Source: Clostridiaceae bacterium (GTDB taxonomy: Bacteria; Bacillota_I; Bacilli_A; Erysipelotrichales; Coprobacillaceae). From it: 22,848 nucleotides of DNA. The position numbers were made by a program, and so were the translations under genes. The notes under the pieces are model-generated. The model did no database searches. It saw only the letters and a list, made by a program, of their open reading frames with translations, and had not been told where the DNA came from. Shown here one piece after another: positions 7,825-18,065 of the stretch. The stretch is from assembly GCA_902363625.1 (NCBI GenBank), contig CABJAS010000012.1:1-22848 (forward strand). The letters are read 5' to 3'. How positions within the stretch are numbered: position 1 is the first letter of the stretch; every line of letters starts with the position of its first letter.

Positions 7825-7838
7825 AGGAGGAATTAACC

Positions 7839-10800
7839 ATGGCAGATGTTAATAAATTTTCAGCGATACAAATAGGGTTAGCTTCTCCAGAAAAAATTCG
7901 TGAATGGTCTTATGGTGAAGTAAAAAAACCGGAAACAATCAACTATCGTTCTCAAAAGCCTGAAAAGGACGGTTTATTCTGTGAAAGAATTTTCGGTCCT
8001 TCTAAGGATTGGGAATGTAGCTGCGGTAAATACAAGAAAGTAAGATATAAAGGTGTGATTTGTGATCGCTGCGGCGTTGAAGTCACAAAATCTTCTGTAC
8101 GTCGTGAACGTATGGGACATATTGAATTAGCGACACCGATTGCACATATTTGGTATTTAAAAGGAATCCCTTCAAGAATGGGATTAATCCTAGATATGTC
8201 ACCAAAACAATTAGAAGAAATCATTTACTTCGTATCTTATGTTGTAACTGATAAAGGATCTACACCATTAGAGTATAAGCAAGTTTTATCTGAAAGAGAC
8301 TATCGTAACTGCTGCGAAAAATTCGGCAATAATTTTGAAGCAAAAATCGGAGCAGAAGCAATCAAAATCTTACTGCAAAAAGTAGACCTTGATTTTGAGT
8401 TTGCTAATGTGACCAAAGAATTAAAAGAAGCACAGGGGCAACGCCGTGCTAAATTATTAAAACGTTTGGAAGCCATCGAAGCTTTCAGAAGTTCACAAAA
8501 TGAACCAGAATGGATGATCATGGATGTTCTTCCGGTTATTCCTCCTGATTTAAGACCAATGCTGCAATTGGACGGTGGACGTTTTGCAACAAGTGATTTA
8601 AATGACTTATACCGTCGTGTTATCACTCGTAACAATCGTCTAAAAAAACTATTAGAGTTAGGAACACCGTCTATTATCGTACAAAATGAAAAACGTATGT
8701 TGCAGGAAGCAGTAGATGCTTTAATTGATAACGGACGTCGTTCTAAACCGATTACCGGGGCAGGAAGCAGACCGTTAAAGTCACTGTCACATACATTAAA
8801 AGGAAAACAGGGACGTTTCCGTCAAAACTTACTAGGTAAGCGTGTAGACTACTCTGGACGTTCAGTTATCGCAGTAGGACCTGACTTGAAAATGTATCAA
8901 TGTGGGATTCCACGTGAAATGGCATTAAATTTATTTAAACCATTCGTCATTTCAGGATTAGTTAATGATGGATTAGCGACAAACATTAAAGCCGCAGAAC
9001 GTTTAATTGATAAAATGGATGACAAAATCTGGCCAATCGTGGAAAGAGTCATCAAAGAACATCCGGTATTATTAAACCGTGCACCAACACTTCACCGTTT
9101 AGGAATTCAAGCATTTGAACCTAAATTAGTTGAAGGACGTGCAATTCGTCTTCACCCATTAGTTACACCGGCATTCAATGCCGATTTCGATGGGGACCAA
9201 ATGGCAGTCCATGTGCCTTTATCTGATGAAGCCATTCAAGAAGCACGTCAGCTAATGTTAGGGTCTAACAATATCTTAGGACCTAAAGATGGTAAGCCAA
9301 TCGTTACCCCTTCTCAGGACATGGTATTAGGAAACTATTACTTAACCCTTGAAAAAGCCGGAGCTGTTGGAGAAGGAAGCGTCTTTAAAGATGTCAATGA
9401 AGCTTTATTGGCATATAATGCGCAAGCCGTTCATTTGCATACTCGTGTTGCGGTTCCAGCCAAAGCAATGAATAATGTAACATTTACAAAGGAACAAAAT
9501 GAAAAATTCTTAATTACCAGTGTAGGTAAGATTATCTTCAATACCATCTTTAATGGAGATTTCCCTTTCATCAATGAACCATCATCAGAGAACTTGATTC
9601 GTACACCGGATAAATTCTTTGTACCAATGGGAACAAACATTAAAGAACATATTCAAAATCAGCCAATTATTAAACCTTTAAATAAGAAGGCTTTAGGAAA
9701 TATCATCAACGCAGCTTTCAAAGCAAACAGAATTTCAGATACAAGCGTCATGCTGGATAAGATGAAAGATCAAGGATTCTATTATTCAACAATCGCAGGT
9801 ATTACCGTTTCAGCAGATGATATTCAAGTACCGGAAAGAAAATATCGTTTATTTGATGAAGCTGATGAACAATTAGAAGTTATTAAAAAATATTATCGTA
9901 AAGGTATGTTAACCGAAGAAGAACGTAAACAGCACGTGATCAGTTTATGGACAGATGTTAAAGATCGTGTTCAGGATGTCGTAAAAGAAGACTTCGAAAG
10001 CAATCCATTGAACCCAATCTTCATCATGTCAGATTCTGGTGCCCGTGGGAACGTTTCAAACTTTACGCAGTTAGTAGGGATGCGTGGTCTGATGTCTAAC
10101 CCTAAAGGGGAAACCATCGAATTGCCTATCAAATCTTCATTCCGTGAAGGATTAACTGCATCAGAATTCTTTATTTCTACCCATGGTGCCCGTAAAGGAT
10201 CTACCGATACAGCATTAAAAACAGCCGATTCAGGATATTTGACACGTCGTTTAGTTGACGTTGCTCAAGATGTCATCATTACTGAAGAAGACTGTGGAAC
10301 AGATAAAGGATTTATTGTTACCGATTTATATGATACATCGGATAACTCAATCATCGCACCGTTATATGACCGTTTAGTTGGACGCTATACACAAAAAGAT
10401 ATCCTGCATCCACAAACAAAAGAAGTACTTGCTAAAAGAAATACTTTAATTACCGAAGCGTTGGCAAATGAAATCGTAAATGCAGGAGTAAAAGAAGTAG
10501 AAATTCGCTCAGTATTAGGATGTAACGCTAAACGTGGAGTTTGTCAGAAATGTTACGGACGTAACTTGGCAACCGGAAATGAAGTTGAAATCGGTGAAGC
10601 AATCGGAATTATGGCTGCACAGTCTATCGGTGAACCGGGTACTCAGTTAACCATGCGTACATTCCACATGGGTGGGGTTGCCGGTGGTGCGGATATCACT
10701 CAGGGGTTACCTCGTATCCAAGAGTTATTTGAAGCTCGTAATCCAAAAGCAAAATCAATTATTTCTGAAATCGAAGGGGTTGTCACAACCATCTTGGATC

Positions 10801-11507
10801 ATGACGGTCGTGCGGAAGTTGTTGTCAGCAACGATCTTGAAACAAGAAGCTACTTAACACCATATGGTGCTAAGCTGAGAGTCAATACCGGAGACGAAGT
10901 GAAGATCGGTGGAAAAATCACTGAAGGTTCAATCGATCCGAAAGAGTTATTAGCTGTAGCTGATATTAAAGCCGTTGAAAACTATATCTTAAAAGAAGTA
11001 CAGAAAGTATATCGTATTCAAGGGATTGAAATTTCAGATAAGCATATCGAAGTAATCATTAAACAGATGTTAAGAAAAATGTCAATCGTTGAAGGTGGAG
11101 ATACGGGAACATTGCCTGGTATCCATGTCAGCGTGACACAATTCACGGAGTTAAATAAAGAAGCTTTACGTTTACAAAAACGTCCGGCAGTTGGTCGTCC
11201 AATCCTGCTTGGTATCACAAAAGCTTCATTGGAAACTGATTCATTCTTATCTGCCGCTTCATTCCAGGAAACAACACGTATCCTGACTGATGCAGCAATC
11301 AAAGGAAAAGTAGATCATTTAGCCGGATTAAAAGAAAACGTTATTATCGGTAAATTATTACCTGCCGGAACTGGTTTAAGAGGACCTTTAGTAGATCCGA
11401 ATAAAGTAGAAATGGCAGAAGATATGATGGAAGATGATGAAGATTTCGATTATGAAGGATTGAATGAAGAAACATCTGAATTAGAAGAAACACAAATCAA
11501 TGCATAG
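7839..11507 (+). CDS. rpoC: DNA-directed RNA polymerase subunit beta'
   Basis: RpoC of 1222 aa. The N-terminal zinc ribbon uses Cys60, Cys62, Cys75 and Cys78. The catalytic magnesium site [12 protein letters not shown] has Asp449, Asp451 and Asp453. The second zinc site uses Cys819, Cys895, Cys902 and Cys905. The bridge helix and trigger loop regions are visible in [13 protein letters not shown] and in the stretch [20 protein letters not shown]. As in most Firmicutes there is no large proteobacterial-type insert in the trigger loop. Lys84 and Arg89, positions tied to fidaxomicin binding in C. difficile and mycobacteria, are present. The C-terminus is again rich in Asp/Glu. GAGGAGG lies about 8 nt before the start, and the gene is co-transcribed with rpoB. 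A terminator begins immediately after the stop codon. Confidence 0.98.
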   Translation: MADVNKFSAIQIGLASPEKIREWSYGEVKKPETINYRSQKPEKDGLFCERIFGPSKDWECSCGKYKKVRYKGVICDRCGVEVTKSSVRRERMGHIELATPIAHIWYLKGIPSRMGLILDMSPKQLEEIIYFVSYVVTDKGSTPLEYKQVLSERDYRNCCEKFGNNFEAKIGAEAIKILLQKVDLDFEFANVTKELKEAQGQRRAKLLKRLEAIEAFRSSQNEPEWMIMDVLPVIPPDLRPMLQLDGGRFATSDLNDLYRRVITRNNRLKKLLELGTPSIIVQNEKRMLQEAVDALIDNGRRSKPITGAGSRPLKSLSHTLKGKQGRFRQNLLGKRVDYSGRSVIAVGPDLKMYQCGIPREMALNLFKPFVISGLVNDGLATNIKAAERLIDKMDDKIWPIVERVIKEHPVLLNRAPTLHRLGIQAFEPKLVEGRAIRLHPLVTPAFNADFDGDQMAVHVPLSDEAIQEARQLMLGSNNILGPKDGKPIVTPSQDMVLGNYYLTLEKAGAVGEGSVFKDVNEALLAYNAQAVHLHTRVAVPAKAMNNVTFTKEQNEKFLITSVGKIIFNTIFNGDFPFINEPSSENLIRTPDKFFVPMGTNIKEHIQNQPIIKPLNKKALGNIINAAFKANRISDTSVMLDKMKDQGFYYSTIAGITVSADDIQVPERKYRLFDEADEQLEVIKKYYRKGMLTEEERKQHVISLWTDVKDRVQDVVKEDFESNPLNPIFIMSDSGARGNVSNFTQLVGMRGLMSNPKGETIELPIKSSFREGLTASEFFISTHGARKGSTDTALKTADSGYLTRRLVDVAQDVIITEEDCGTDKGFIVTDLYDTSDNSIIAPLYDRLVGRYTQKDILHPQTKEVLAKRNTLITEALANEIVNAGVKEVEIRSVLGCNAKRGVCQKCYGRNLATGNEVEIGEAIGIMAAQSIGEPGTQLTMRTFHMGGVAGGADITQGLPRIQELFEARNPKAKSIISEIEGVVTTILDHDGRAEVVVSNDLETRSYLTPYGAKLRVNTGDEVKIGGKITEGSIDPKELLAVADIKAVENYILKEVQKVYRIQGIEISDKHIEVIIKQMLRKMSIVEGGDTGTLPGIHVSVTQFTELNKEALRLQKRPAVGRPILLGITKASLETDSFLSAASFQETTRILTDAAIKGKVDHLAGLKENVIIGKLLPAGTGLRGPLVDPNKVEMAEDMMEDDEDFDYEGLNEETSELEETQINA

Positions 11508-11534
11508 AGAGTGGGGAAACCTCACTCTTTTTTT
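11508..11534 (+). terminator. Terminator after rpoC
   Basis: AGAGTGGGG (11508-11516) and CCTCACTCT (11520-11528) pair with one G-T pair and a loop AAA, followed by six T. It begins at the base after the rpoC stop. Confidence 0.9.
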
Positions 11535-11542
11535 AATGTAAG

Positions 11543-11571
11543 TGGAAACTTTGCTTAAAAATGTGTAGAAT
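11543..11571 (+). promoter_or_regulatory. Candidate promoter of the phosphodiesterase gene
   Basis: TGGAAA (11543-11548, 4 of 6 to the -35 consensus), 17 bp, then TAGAAT (11566-11571). The position between the rpoC terminator and the next gene supports it, but the -35 is weak. Confidence 0.45.
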
Positions 11572-11596
11572 AGAAAGAGTAGATAGGGGCGATAAC

Positions 11597-13411
11597 ATGA
11601 AAAAAAGTATTCGGAACGCACTCAAACTGACATTGAAAAGCTGGCGGGTTCTGTTCCTTTTTGAAATCTTCTATAAGGGGCTAGGATCATTGATTCTGAT
11701 TCCATTGCTGCATGGCTGGCTTAACATTGGTCTGAGCTTAACGAAAATTAATTATATCAGTAGTACAAATATATATCGAATATTTACCTCTCCGGGAATG
11801 ATGTTTTTTATTATCACAGCGATCATTGTTGTGGCAGTGGTCATGATTTTTGAGTTCAATTGCTTGGCAATCTGCTTCAATCAGGCAAGGGAAAATAAAG
11901 AACTGGGAATTATTCAACTTTTTAAACAGGGATTTTCCCGTTCTAAAAGACTGTTGTCACCGCGTAACTGGATATTAATTCCCTTTACAGTAGTTATTAT
12001 TCCTTTTACACAGCTAATCCTTACTTCCAGCTTTGTCAGTAATTTAGAATTGCCGCGGTTTATAACCGAAGCATTGCCCTTTAGATTGGAAATTCTTTAC
12101 TATGGCACCCTTATTTTATTATCCGTCTTTGCCCTAGGAACATTGTTTACTTATCAGTATTTCACATTAGATGGTTATGGCGGTTTAAAATCAATGATTG
12201 CAAGCTGGAAACTAAGCGCCAAGCATCGTATCCGAATGATTTGGGATTACATTTTATTGACTCTGCTTGTTTTCTTTATCACGACATTAATCTCTGTGGG
12301 AATTTCAGCGTTGGTTTTTCTGGTAGTGAATCATTATTATCCGCAGGGGGTTAAGGGCGCTATGTATCTGACTATTACAGATTCACTGGAAAGTATTTTT
12401 ACTTCTTTTTCCAGCAGTATTGCCATGTTTACAACCTATGCGTATGTTTCACAATTATATAATCGACTGCGCATTGAAAAAAAGGAAGAACTGCCTAAAG
12501 CAATTGAACCGATCCAAAAACATCGAAAGATTCAAAATGGCTTTTTAACTGTTGGGGTACTGGCAGCCTTTGTAGCAGGGGTGTTCCTTGTTAATTTGAT
12601 TTCAATGAATTCACTTCGACAAGGAGATTGGGATCAAAGCTTAGCCAGCAATAAAATGAAGATTATCGCTCACCGTGGATATTGTGCTGTTGCTCCTGAG
12701 AATACCATGCCGGCATTCATCGCTGCAATTGATGCCAAAGCCGACTACATAGAACTCGATGTTCAAGAATCAAAGGATGGCGTGGTGATGGTCACTCATG
12801 ACAGCAGCTTAGGACGTATTTTTGATCAGGATGTCAATGTTTGGGAATGGACAAAAGACGAACTGCAAACTCTTCATGTCAACAGCAGCAATGATTTTAA
12901 CGGACAGTATGCCAATGCCACGGTGCCAACCTTAGAAGATGTCTTAAAATTATGTCGTGGACGAATTAAGGTCTTAATCGAACCTAAACCTAACGGACAT
13001 GATCAGCGTTTAGCAGAGGCGACGATGGAGGTCGTTAAAAAGACGGGGATGAGCAAAGATGTTCAGATTCATTGTTTGGATTATTCGATCTTGGAAAGCG
13101 TTAAAGCGATTGATCCGACTATGCAATGCGGATTTATTATTTCAATGAGCTATGGACAGTACTGGAAACTTCCCGCAGCAGATTTCTTCACTTTGGAACA
13201 AACCTATTTAAGCAAAGATGAAGTAGCAAAGGTGCATTTAGCTGGGAAGGATGTCTATATTTGGACTGTCAATACCGAAAGCGATATGCAGCGTTCGATC
13301 GGACTTGGCGGAGATGCGATGATTACCAATTATCCGATTCGGGCACGTGAGGAAATCTTTGCCAGTGACAGTGAACTGCGGAATTTCTATAAACAGTTAT
13401 TAGATGAATAA
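11597..13411 (+). CDS. Membrane-anchored glycerophosphodiester phosphodiesterase
   Basis: A 604-aa two-part protein. Residues 1 to about 340 form a polytopic membrane domain with about seven hydrophobic stretches (near 15-44, 67-92, 125-146, 167-190, 214-245, 262-285 and 315-337), typical of the GDPD-associated membrane domain. Residues 353-590 form a GDPD TIM barrel: IIAHRGY (His359, Arg360), PENT (Glu368, Asn369), IELDVQ (Glu386, Asp388), THD (His401), IEPKP (Glu462, Lys464) and YIWTVN. The family hydrolyses glycerophosphodiesters to glycerol-3-phosphate and an alcohol; some members act on lipoteichoic acid or glycolipids, and the exact substrate here is unknown. ATG 11597 is chosen because it lies behind AGGGG. 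It has its own candidate promoter and a terminator, so it is an independent insert between rpoC and rpsL. Confidence 0.9.
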   Translation: MKKSIRNALKLTLKSWRVLFLFEIFYKGLGSLILIPLLHGWLNIGLSLTKINYISSTNIYRIFTSPGMMFFIITAIIVVAVVMIFEFNCLAICFNQARENKELGIIQLFKQGFSRSKRLLSPRNWILIPFTVVIIPFTQLILTSSFVSNLELPRFITEALPFRLEILYYGTLILLSVFALGTLFTYQYFTLDGYGGLKSMIASWKLSAKHRIRMIWDYILLTLLVFFITTLISVGISALVFLVVNHYYPQGVKGAMYLTITDSLESIFTSFSSSIAMFTTYAYVSQLYNRLRIEKKEELPKAIEPIQKHRKIQNGFLTVGVLAAFVAGVFLVNLISMNSLRQGDWDQSLASNKMKIIAHRGYCAVAPENTMPAFIAAIDAKADYIELDVQESKDGVVMVTHDSSLGRIFDQDVNVWEWTKDELQTLHVNSSNDFNGQYANATVPTLEDVLKLCRGRIKVLIEPKPNGHDQRLAEATMEVVKKTGMSKDVQIHCLDYSILESVKAIDPTMQCGFIISMSYGQYWKLPAADFFTLEQTYLSKDEVAKVHLAGKDVYIWTVNTESDMQRSIGLGGDAMITNYPIRAREEIFASDSELRNFYKQLLDE

Positions 13412-13420
13412 TAATAGATA

Positions 13421-13451
13421 AACGGATCATACTTACTAATGATCCGTTTTT
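13421..13451 (+). terminator. Terminator after the phosphodiesterase gene
   Basis: AACGGATCAT (13421-13430) and ATGATCCGTT (13439-13448) form a perfect 10-bp stem with an 8-nt loop, followed by a T run to 13451. Confidence 0.92.
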
Positions 13452-13502
13452 GCATAAATAGATAAAAACTGAAAAAATTTTTAAACTAATTGAAATTATA
13501 TG

Positions 13503-13531
13503 TTGACACCATGAAATATTTATAATACAAT
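13503..13531 (+). promoter_or_regulatory. Strong promoter of rpsL-rpsG-fusA
   Basis: TTGACA (13503-13508), exactly 17 bp, then TACAAT (13526-13531). The consensus -35 and near-consensus -10 fit a highly expressed operon. Transcription should start near 13538. Confidence 0.85.
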
Positions 13532-13539
13532 GTCAAAGG

Positions 13540-13613
13540 TGCTCGTTATTGAGCATAAAAATAACAATTGAATTTGAAACACCTGGTAATGTGTGTTTAG
13601 TTCAAGAAAGGAG
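13540..13613 (+). promoter_or_regulatory. Structured leader of rpsL mRNA, possible autoregulatory site
   Basis: The first hairpin, at the predicted 5' end, is TGCTC (13540-13544) with GAGCA (13551-13555). The second is a two-part stem: TTGAA (13568-13572) with TTCAA (13601-13605) and AAACAC (13577-13582) with GTGTTT (13593-13598), separated by an asymmetric internal loop of 4 and 2 nt. It ends just before the Shine-Dalgarno AAAGGAG (13607-13613). The layout suggests a protein-binding translational switch; no known family was recognised. Confidence 0.4.
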
Positions 13614-13620
13614 ATAAGAA

Positions 13621-14034
13621 ATGCCTACAATTAATCAATTAGTAAAACAAGGACGTAGTGATAAAGTATCAAAATCAAAATCTCCAGCATTAAATAGAGG
13701 ATATAACTCTTTATCTAAGAGACCTACTAAAGTTGCTGCACCACAAAAACGTGGAGTTTGTACTCGTGTTGCTACAATGACACCAAAGAAACCTAACTCG
13801 GCTTTACGTAAATATGCCCGTGTTCGTTTATCTAATGGTATGGAAGTTACAGCATATATTCCAGGAATTGGTCACAACCTACAAGAACATAGTGTTGTAT
13901 TAATTCGTGGTGGACGTGTTAAAGACTTACCAGGGGTACGTTACCATATCATTCGTGGAACTATGGACTGTGCTGGTGTTAAAGATCGTATGCAAGGACG
14001 TTCTTTATACGGAGCAAAAAAACCAAAACAATAA
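13621..14034 (+). CDS. rpsL: 30S ribosomal protein S12
   Basis: S12 lies at the decoding centre and the subunit interface. The 137 aa match Firmicute S12. [12 protein letters not shown] opens the protein, [11 protein letters not shown] contains Lys56 and Lys57 (E. coli Lys42/43), and [13 protein letters not shown] contains Lys101 and Asp102 (E. coli Lys87/Asp88). Lysines at these places are the streptomycin-sensitive wild type. AAAGGAG stands 7 nt before the ATG. It is the first gene of the str operon; rpsG follows after 42 nt with its own GGAGG. Confidence 0.98.
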   Translation: MPTINQLVKQGRSDKVSKSKSPALNRGYNSLSKRPTKVAAPQKRGVCTRVATMTPKKPNSALRKYARVRLSNGMEVTAYIPGIGHNLQEHSVVLIRGGRVKDLPGVRYHIIRGTMDCAGVKDRMQGRSLYGAKKPKQ

Positions 14035-14076
14035 GCTTAGAAATAGATATTTAATCTTTGGAAGGAGGAAGACGCA

Positions 14077-14547
14077 ATGGCAAGAAAAGGTCATGTTGCT
14101 AAAAGAGATGTATTACCAGATCCAGTATACAATTCAAAATTAATTACTAAATTAGTAAACAATATTATGCTAGATGGTAAAAAGGGTGTTGCTCAAAACA
14201 TTCTTTATGATGCATTTACTAAAATTGAAGCGAAAACACAAACTCCAGCTATGGAAGTTTTTGATAAAGCGATTAACAATATCATGCCGGTATTAGAACT
14301 TAAAGTTAGACGTATCGGTGGAGCTAACTATCAGGTACCAGTTGAAGTATCACCTGAAAGAAGAATCACTTTAGGATTAAGATGGTTAGTGAACTATTCT
14401 CGTTTAAGAAACGAAAATACAATGGTAGATCGTTTAGCTAACGAAATTATTGATGCATCTAATGGAACTGGTGCTTCAGTTAAGAAAAAAGAAGATACTC
14501 ACAAAATGGCAGAAGCGAACAAAGCATTTGCACATTTCCGTTGGTAA
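14077..14547 (+). CDS. rpsG: 30S ribosomal protein S7
   Basis: S7 nucleates assembly of the 30S head and lines the E site. The 156 aa are the usual bacterial length. Recognisable parts are [20 protein letters not shown] at the start, [49 protein letters not shown] and the C-terminal [22 protein letters not shown] precedes the ATG. The gene sits between rpsL and fusA with short gaps (42 and 33 nt) and no terminator, as in the classical str operon. Confidence 0.98.
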   Translation: MARKGHVAKRDVLPDPVYNSKLITKLVNNIMLDGKKGVAQNILYDAFTKIEAKTQTPAMEVFDKAINNIMPVLELKVRRIGGANYQVPVEVSPERRITLGLRWLVNYSRLRNENTMVDRLANEIIDASNGTGASVKKKEDTHKMAEANKAFAHFRW

Positions 14548-14580
14548 TAAACTCACTAACAATTTAGAAAGGAGATTATT

Positions 14581-16653
14581 ATGGCTCGTCAATTTTCATT
14601 AGAAAAAACTCGTAATATCGGGATCATGGCTCACATCGATGCTGGTAAAACAACTACGACTGAACGTATCCTGTACTACACAGGAAAAATCCATAAGATC
14701 GGTGAAACGCATGAAGGTGCTTCACAGATGGACTGGATGGAACAAGAACAAGAACGTGGTATCACTATCACTTCAGCCGCTACTACAGCACAATGGGCTG
14801 GGCATCGTGTAAACATTATCGATACTCCGGGTCACGTTGACTTCACTGTTGAAGTTGAACGTTCATTACGTGTATTAGACGGTGCGGTTACCGTATTGGA
14901 TTCAAAAGCTGGGGTTGAACCTCAGACTGAAACAGTATGGCGCCAAGCTACAACTTATAAAGTACCTCGTATCGTATTCTGTAACAAGATGGATGCGACT
15001 GGTGCAGATTTCATTATGTCATTAGAATCTTTACACAAAAGATTAGGGGCAAATGCAGTTGCTGTACAGCTTCCAATCGGTGCTGAAGATCATTTTGAAG
15101 GACTTATCGATTTAATTAAGATGCAAGCAATCTTCAATGAAGATGAAAAAGGTGAACATCAAAAATATACCGATATTCCTGAAGAATATAAAGCTCAAGC
15201 AGAAGAATATCGTGCTAAAATGATTGATGCTGCTGCTTCATTCGATGATGATCTAATGATGAAAGTCTTAGAAGAAGAAGAAATCACAGAAGAAGAAATT
15301 AAATCAGCTTTACGTAAAGGTACGATCGCTGTTGAATGTTTCCCAGTATTATGTGGTTCAGCTTACAAAAATAAAGGGGTTCAACAAATGTTGGATGCCG
15401 TAATCGATTTCTTACCTGCACCTACAGACATTCCTTCAATTAAAGGAATTGATGAAAAAGGTGAAGAAGTAGAAAGACATGCTTCAGATGAAGAACCATT
15501 TGCTGCATTGGCTTTCAAAATCATGACAGATCCATTTGTTGGAAAGTTAACATTCTTCCGTGTATATTCTGGTACTGTTGATTCAGGTTCATATGTATTG
15601 AACTCTACAAAAGACAAGAAAGAAAGATTAGGACGTATCTTACAGATGCATGCTAATAAACGTGAAGAAATCTCAACTGTATACGCTGGGGATATCGCTT
15701 CAGCTGTTGGGTTTAAAAACACAACTACAGGGGATACTATCTGTGATGAAGATCACTTCGTAATCTTGGAATCAATGGAATTCCCTGAACCGGTTATCAA
15801 CGTTGCGATTGAACCAAAAACAAAACAAGACCAAGATAAATTAGGTTTAGCTTTAGCTAAATTAGCTGAAGAAGATCCAACTTTCAAAACTTATACAGAC
15901 GAAGAAACTGGGGATACCATTATCGCCGGGATGGGTGAATTACACTTAGACGTTATCGTTGACCGTTTGAAAAGAGAATTTAAAGTTGAAGCTAACGTAG
16001 GAGCTCCACAAGTAGCATACAGAGAAACAATTAAATCTGCTGCTGAATGTGAAGGGAAATACGTTAAACAGTCTGGTGGTCGTGGACAATACGGTCACGT
16101 ATGGATCAAATTTGAACCTAATGAAGGTAAAGGATTTGAATTCGTTGATGCTATCGTAGGTGGATCAGTTCCTAGAGAATATATTAACTCTATCCGTGTT
16201 GGTCTTGAAGATGCATTAAACACAGGTATCATTGCTGGATATCCAGTATTAGATGTTAAAGCTACATTATTCGATGGATCTTACCATGATGTCGATTCAT
16301 CAGAAATGGCTTATAAGATCGCTGCTTCTATGGCTTTAAAAGCTGCTGCTAAGAAATGTGATCCAGTATTGTTGGAACCAATCATGGCAGTTGAAGTAAC
16401 AGCACCAAATGAATACTTAGGAAGCGTTATGGGAGATGTTTCTTCTAGACGTGGTATGATCGAAGGTCAGGAAGAAAGAGGAAATGCAATTGTTGTTCAG
16501 GCAAGTATTCCACTTTCAGAAATGTTCGGTTATGCAACTGACTTGCGTTCATTTACTCAGGGACGTGGAAATTACACAATGCAATTTGATCGTTATGAAC
16601 AAGTTCCTAAGAGTATCAGAGATGAAATTATCAAGAAAAATACTGGTAATTAA
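14581..16653 (+). CDS. fusA: Translation elongation factor G
   Basis: EF-G catalyses GTP-driven translocation and, with RRF, ribosome recycling. The 690-aa length is typical. The P-loop [13 protein letters not shown] starts at Ala17, switch II DTPGH is at 81-85 and NKMD at 135-138. Domain IV has [15 protein letters not shown] and the C-terminal domain ends [15 protein letters not shown]. It lacks the insertions seen in ribosome-protection proteins of the Tet(M) family. AAAGGAG lies 7 nt before the ATG. It is the third gene of the str operon. No terminator separates it from tuf, which has its own promoter, so some read-through into tuf is likely. Confidence 0.98.
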   Translation: MARQFSLEKTRNIGIMAHIDAGKTTTTERILYYTGKIHKIGETHEGASQMDWMEQEQERGITITSAATTAQWAGHRVNIIDTPGHVDFTVEVERSLRVLDGAVTVLDSKAGVEPQTETVWRQATTYKVPRIVFCNKMDATGADFIMSLESLHKRLGANAVAVQLPIGAEDHFEGLIDLIKMQAIFNEDEKGEHQKYTDIPEEYKAQAEEYRAKMIDAAASFDDDLMMKVLEEEEITEEEIKSALRKGTIAVECFPVLCGSAYKNKGVQQMLDAVIDFLPAPTDIPSIKGIDEKGEEVERHASDEEPFAALAFKIMTDPFVGKLTFFRVYSGTVDSGSYVLNSTKDKKERLGRILQMHANKREEISTVYAGDIASAVGFKNTTTGDTICDEDHFVILESMEFPEPVINVAIEPKTKQDQDKLGLALAKLAEEDPTFKTYTDEETGDTIIAGMGELHLDVIVDRLKREFKVEANVGAPQVAYRETIKSAAECEGKYVKQSGGRGQYGHVWIKFEPNEGKGFEFVDAIVGGSVPREYINSIRVGLEDALNTGIIAGYPVLDVKATLFDGSYHDVDSSEMAYKIAASMALKAAAKKCDPVLLEPIMAVEVTAPNEYLGSVMGDVSSRRGMIEGQEERGNAIVVQASIPLSEMFGYATDLRSFTQGRGNYTMQFDRYEQVPKSIRDEIIKKNTGN

Positions 16654-16669
16654 TTCTTAAAAAATACAG

Positions 16670-16698
16670 TTGATTTTTACAGTTAAATAAATTACAAT
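16670..16698 (+). promoter_or_regulatory. Promoter of tuf
   Basis: TTGATT (16670-16675), exactly 17 bp, then TACAAT (16693-16698). It lies in the 95-nt fusA-tuf gap and would give tuf extra transcription. A 7-bp inverted repeat ATTACAA/TTGTAAT (16691-16709) overlaps the -10. Confidence 0.7.
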
Positions 16699-16748
16699 GA
16701 TGTTGTAATTGTTTAATAAATATACTAAATATAGGAGGAAACTTTAGA

Positions 16749-17933
16749 ATGGCTAAAGAAAAATTTGACCGCTCAAAGGCGCACGTAAATATTGGTACTA
16801 TCGGGCACGTTGACCATGGTAAAACTACTTTAACAGCTGCTATCACTACTTGCTTAGCAAAAAAAGGTGGAGCTGCTGCAATGGATTATGCTGCAATCGA
16901 TAACGCACCTGAAGAAAAAGAAAGAGGTATTACAATCAATACTTCTCACGTTGAATACGAAACTGAAACTCGTCACTACGCACACGTTGACTGTCCAGGC
17001 CATGCTGACTACATCAAAAACATGATCACTGGTGCAGCACAAATGGATGGAGCTATCTTAGTAGTAGCTGCAACTGACGGACCTATGCCTCAAACTAGAG
17101 AACATATCTTGTTATCTCGTCAAGTAGGTGTACCTTACATCATCGTATTCTTAAACAAATGTGATATGGTTGATGACGAAGAATTATTAGAATTAGTTGA
17201 AATGGAAGTTCGTGAATTATTAAACGAATATGAATTCCCTGGAGATGATACTCCAATCATCCGTGGATCAGCATTAAAAGCATTAGAAGGAGATCCAAAA
17301 TGGACTCCAGCTATTGATGAATTAATGGCTGCTGTAGATTCTTATATTCCAACTCCAACTCGTGACACTGACAAACCTTTCTTAATGCCAGTTGAAGACG
17401 TTTTCACAATCACTGGACGTGGAACTGTTGCTACTGGACGTGTTGAACGTGGACAATTAAAATTAAATGACCCATTAGAAATCGTTGGTATCCATGAAAC
17501 TAAAAATACTGTAGCTACTGGTATCGAAATGTTCCGTAAATTATTAGATTACGCTGAAGCAGGAGATAACGTAGGGGTATTATTACGTGGTGTTAACCGT
17601 GATGAAATCGAACGTGGACAAGTATTAGCTAAACCAGGTTCAGTACATCCTCACAAAAAATTCAAATGTCAAGTATACGTATTATCAAAAGACGAAGGTG
17701 GACGTCACACTCCTTTCTTCGGAAACTATAGACCACAGTTCTATTTCAGAACTACTGACATCACTGGTGTAATCGAATTACCAGAAGGTGTTGAAATGGT
17801 TATGCCTGGTGATAACGTTGAATTAACTGTAGAATTAATTCACGCAATCGCTATCGAAAACGGTACTAAATTCTCTATCCGTGAAGGTGGTAGAACAGTT
17901 GGTGCTGGTAACGTATCAGAAATCATTGAATAA
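16749..17933 (+). CDS. tuf: Translation elongation factor Tu
   Basis: EF-Tu delivers aminoacyl-tRNA to the ribosome. At 394 aa it has a P-loop GHVDHGKT (19-26), DCPGH (81-85, with catalytic His85), NKCD (136-139) and SALK (174-177). Domains 2 and 3 carry [20 protein letters not shown] and [22 protein letters not shown] (16733-16738) lies 10 nt before the ATG. Codons are strongly biased, as expected for one of the most abundant proteins. It has its own promoter and a terminator 10 nt after the stop. Confidence 0.98.
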   Translation: MAKEKFDRSKAHVNIGTIGHVDHGKTTLTAAITTCLAKKGGAAAMDYAAIDNAPEEKERGITINTSHVEYETETRHYAHVDCPGHADYIKNMITGAAQMDGAILVVAATDGPMPQTREHILLSRQVGVPYIIVFLNKCDMVDDEELLELVEMEVRELLNEYEFPGDDTPIIRGSALKALEGDPKWTPAIDELMAAVDSYIPTPTRDTDKPFLMPVEDVFTITGRGTVATGRVERGQLKLNDPLEIVGIHETKNTVATGIEMFRKLLDYAEAGDNVGVLLRGVNRDEIERGQVLAKPGSVHPHKKFKCQVYVLSKDEGGRHTPFFGNYRPQFYFRTTDITGVIELPEGVEMVMPGDNVELTVELIHAIAIENGTKFSIREGGRTVGAGNVSEIIE

Positions 17934-17942
17934 TTAAACTAA

Positions 17943-17967
17943 AATCTCGCTTAGGCGGGATTTTTTT
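17943..17967 (+). terminator. Terminator after tuf
   Basis: AATCTCGC (17943-17950) pairs with GCGGGATT (17955-17962, one T-G pair) around loop TTAG, followed by a T run to 17967. Confidence 0.9.
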
Positions 17968-18021
17968 CTGTTAGAAATAAGAGTGTCTAAAAATTTTAAT
18001 CATACAAAAGTTCATTAGCAA

Positions 18022-18048
18022 ATAAAAAAGCGACATAGCTGCCGCTTT
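18022..18048 (-). terminator. Terminator of the MerR-methyltransferase gene
   Basis: On the minus strand AAAGCGGCA pairs with TGTCGCTTT (18048-18040 and 18035-18027, one G-T pair) around loop GCTA, followed by TTTTT. It converges on the tuf terminator from the other side. Confidence 0.85.
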
Positions 18049-18065
18049 AAAGTGAATCAATATTC

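Noticed and set aside
11561..11596. Upstream extension of the phosphodiesterase
   Set aside because: It would start within the candidate promoter and encodes a Cys/Arg stretch unlike the family; ATG 11597 has AGGGG upstream.
13907..14143. 78-codon plus-strand frame bridging rpsL and rpsG
   Set aside because: It overlaps the ends of two clear ribosomal protein genes in another frame and has no supporting start signal.
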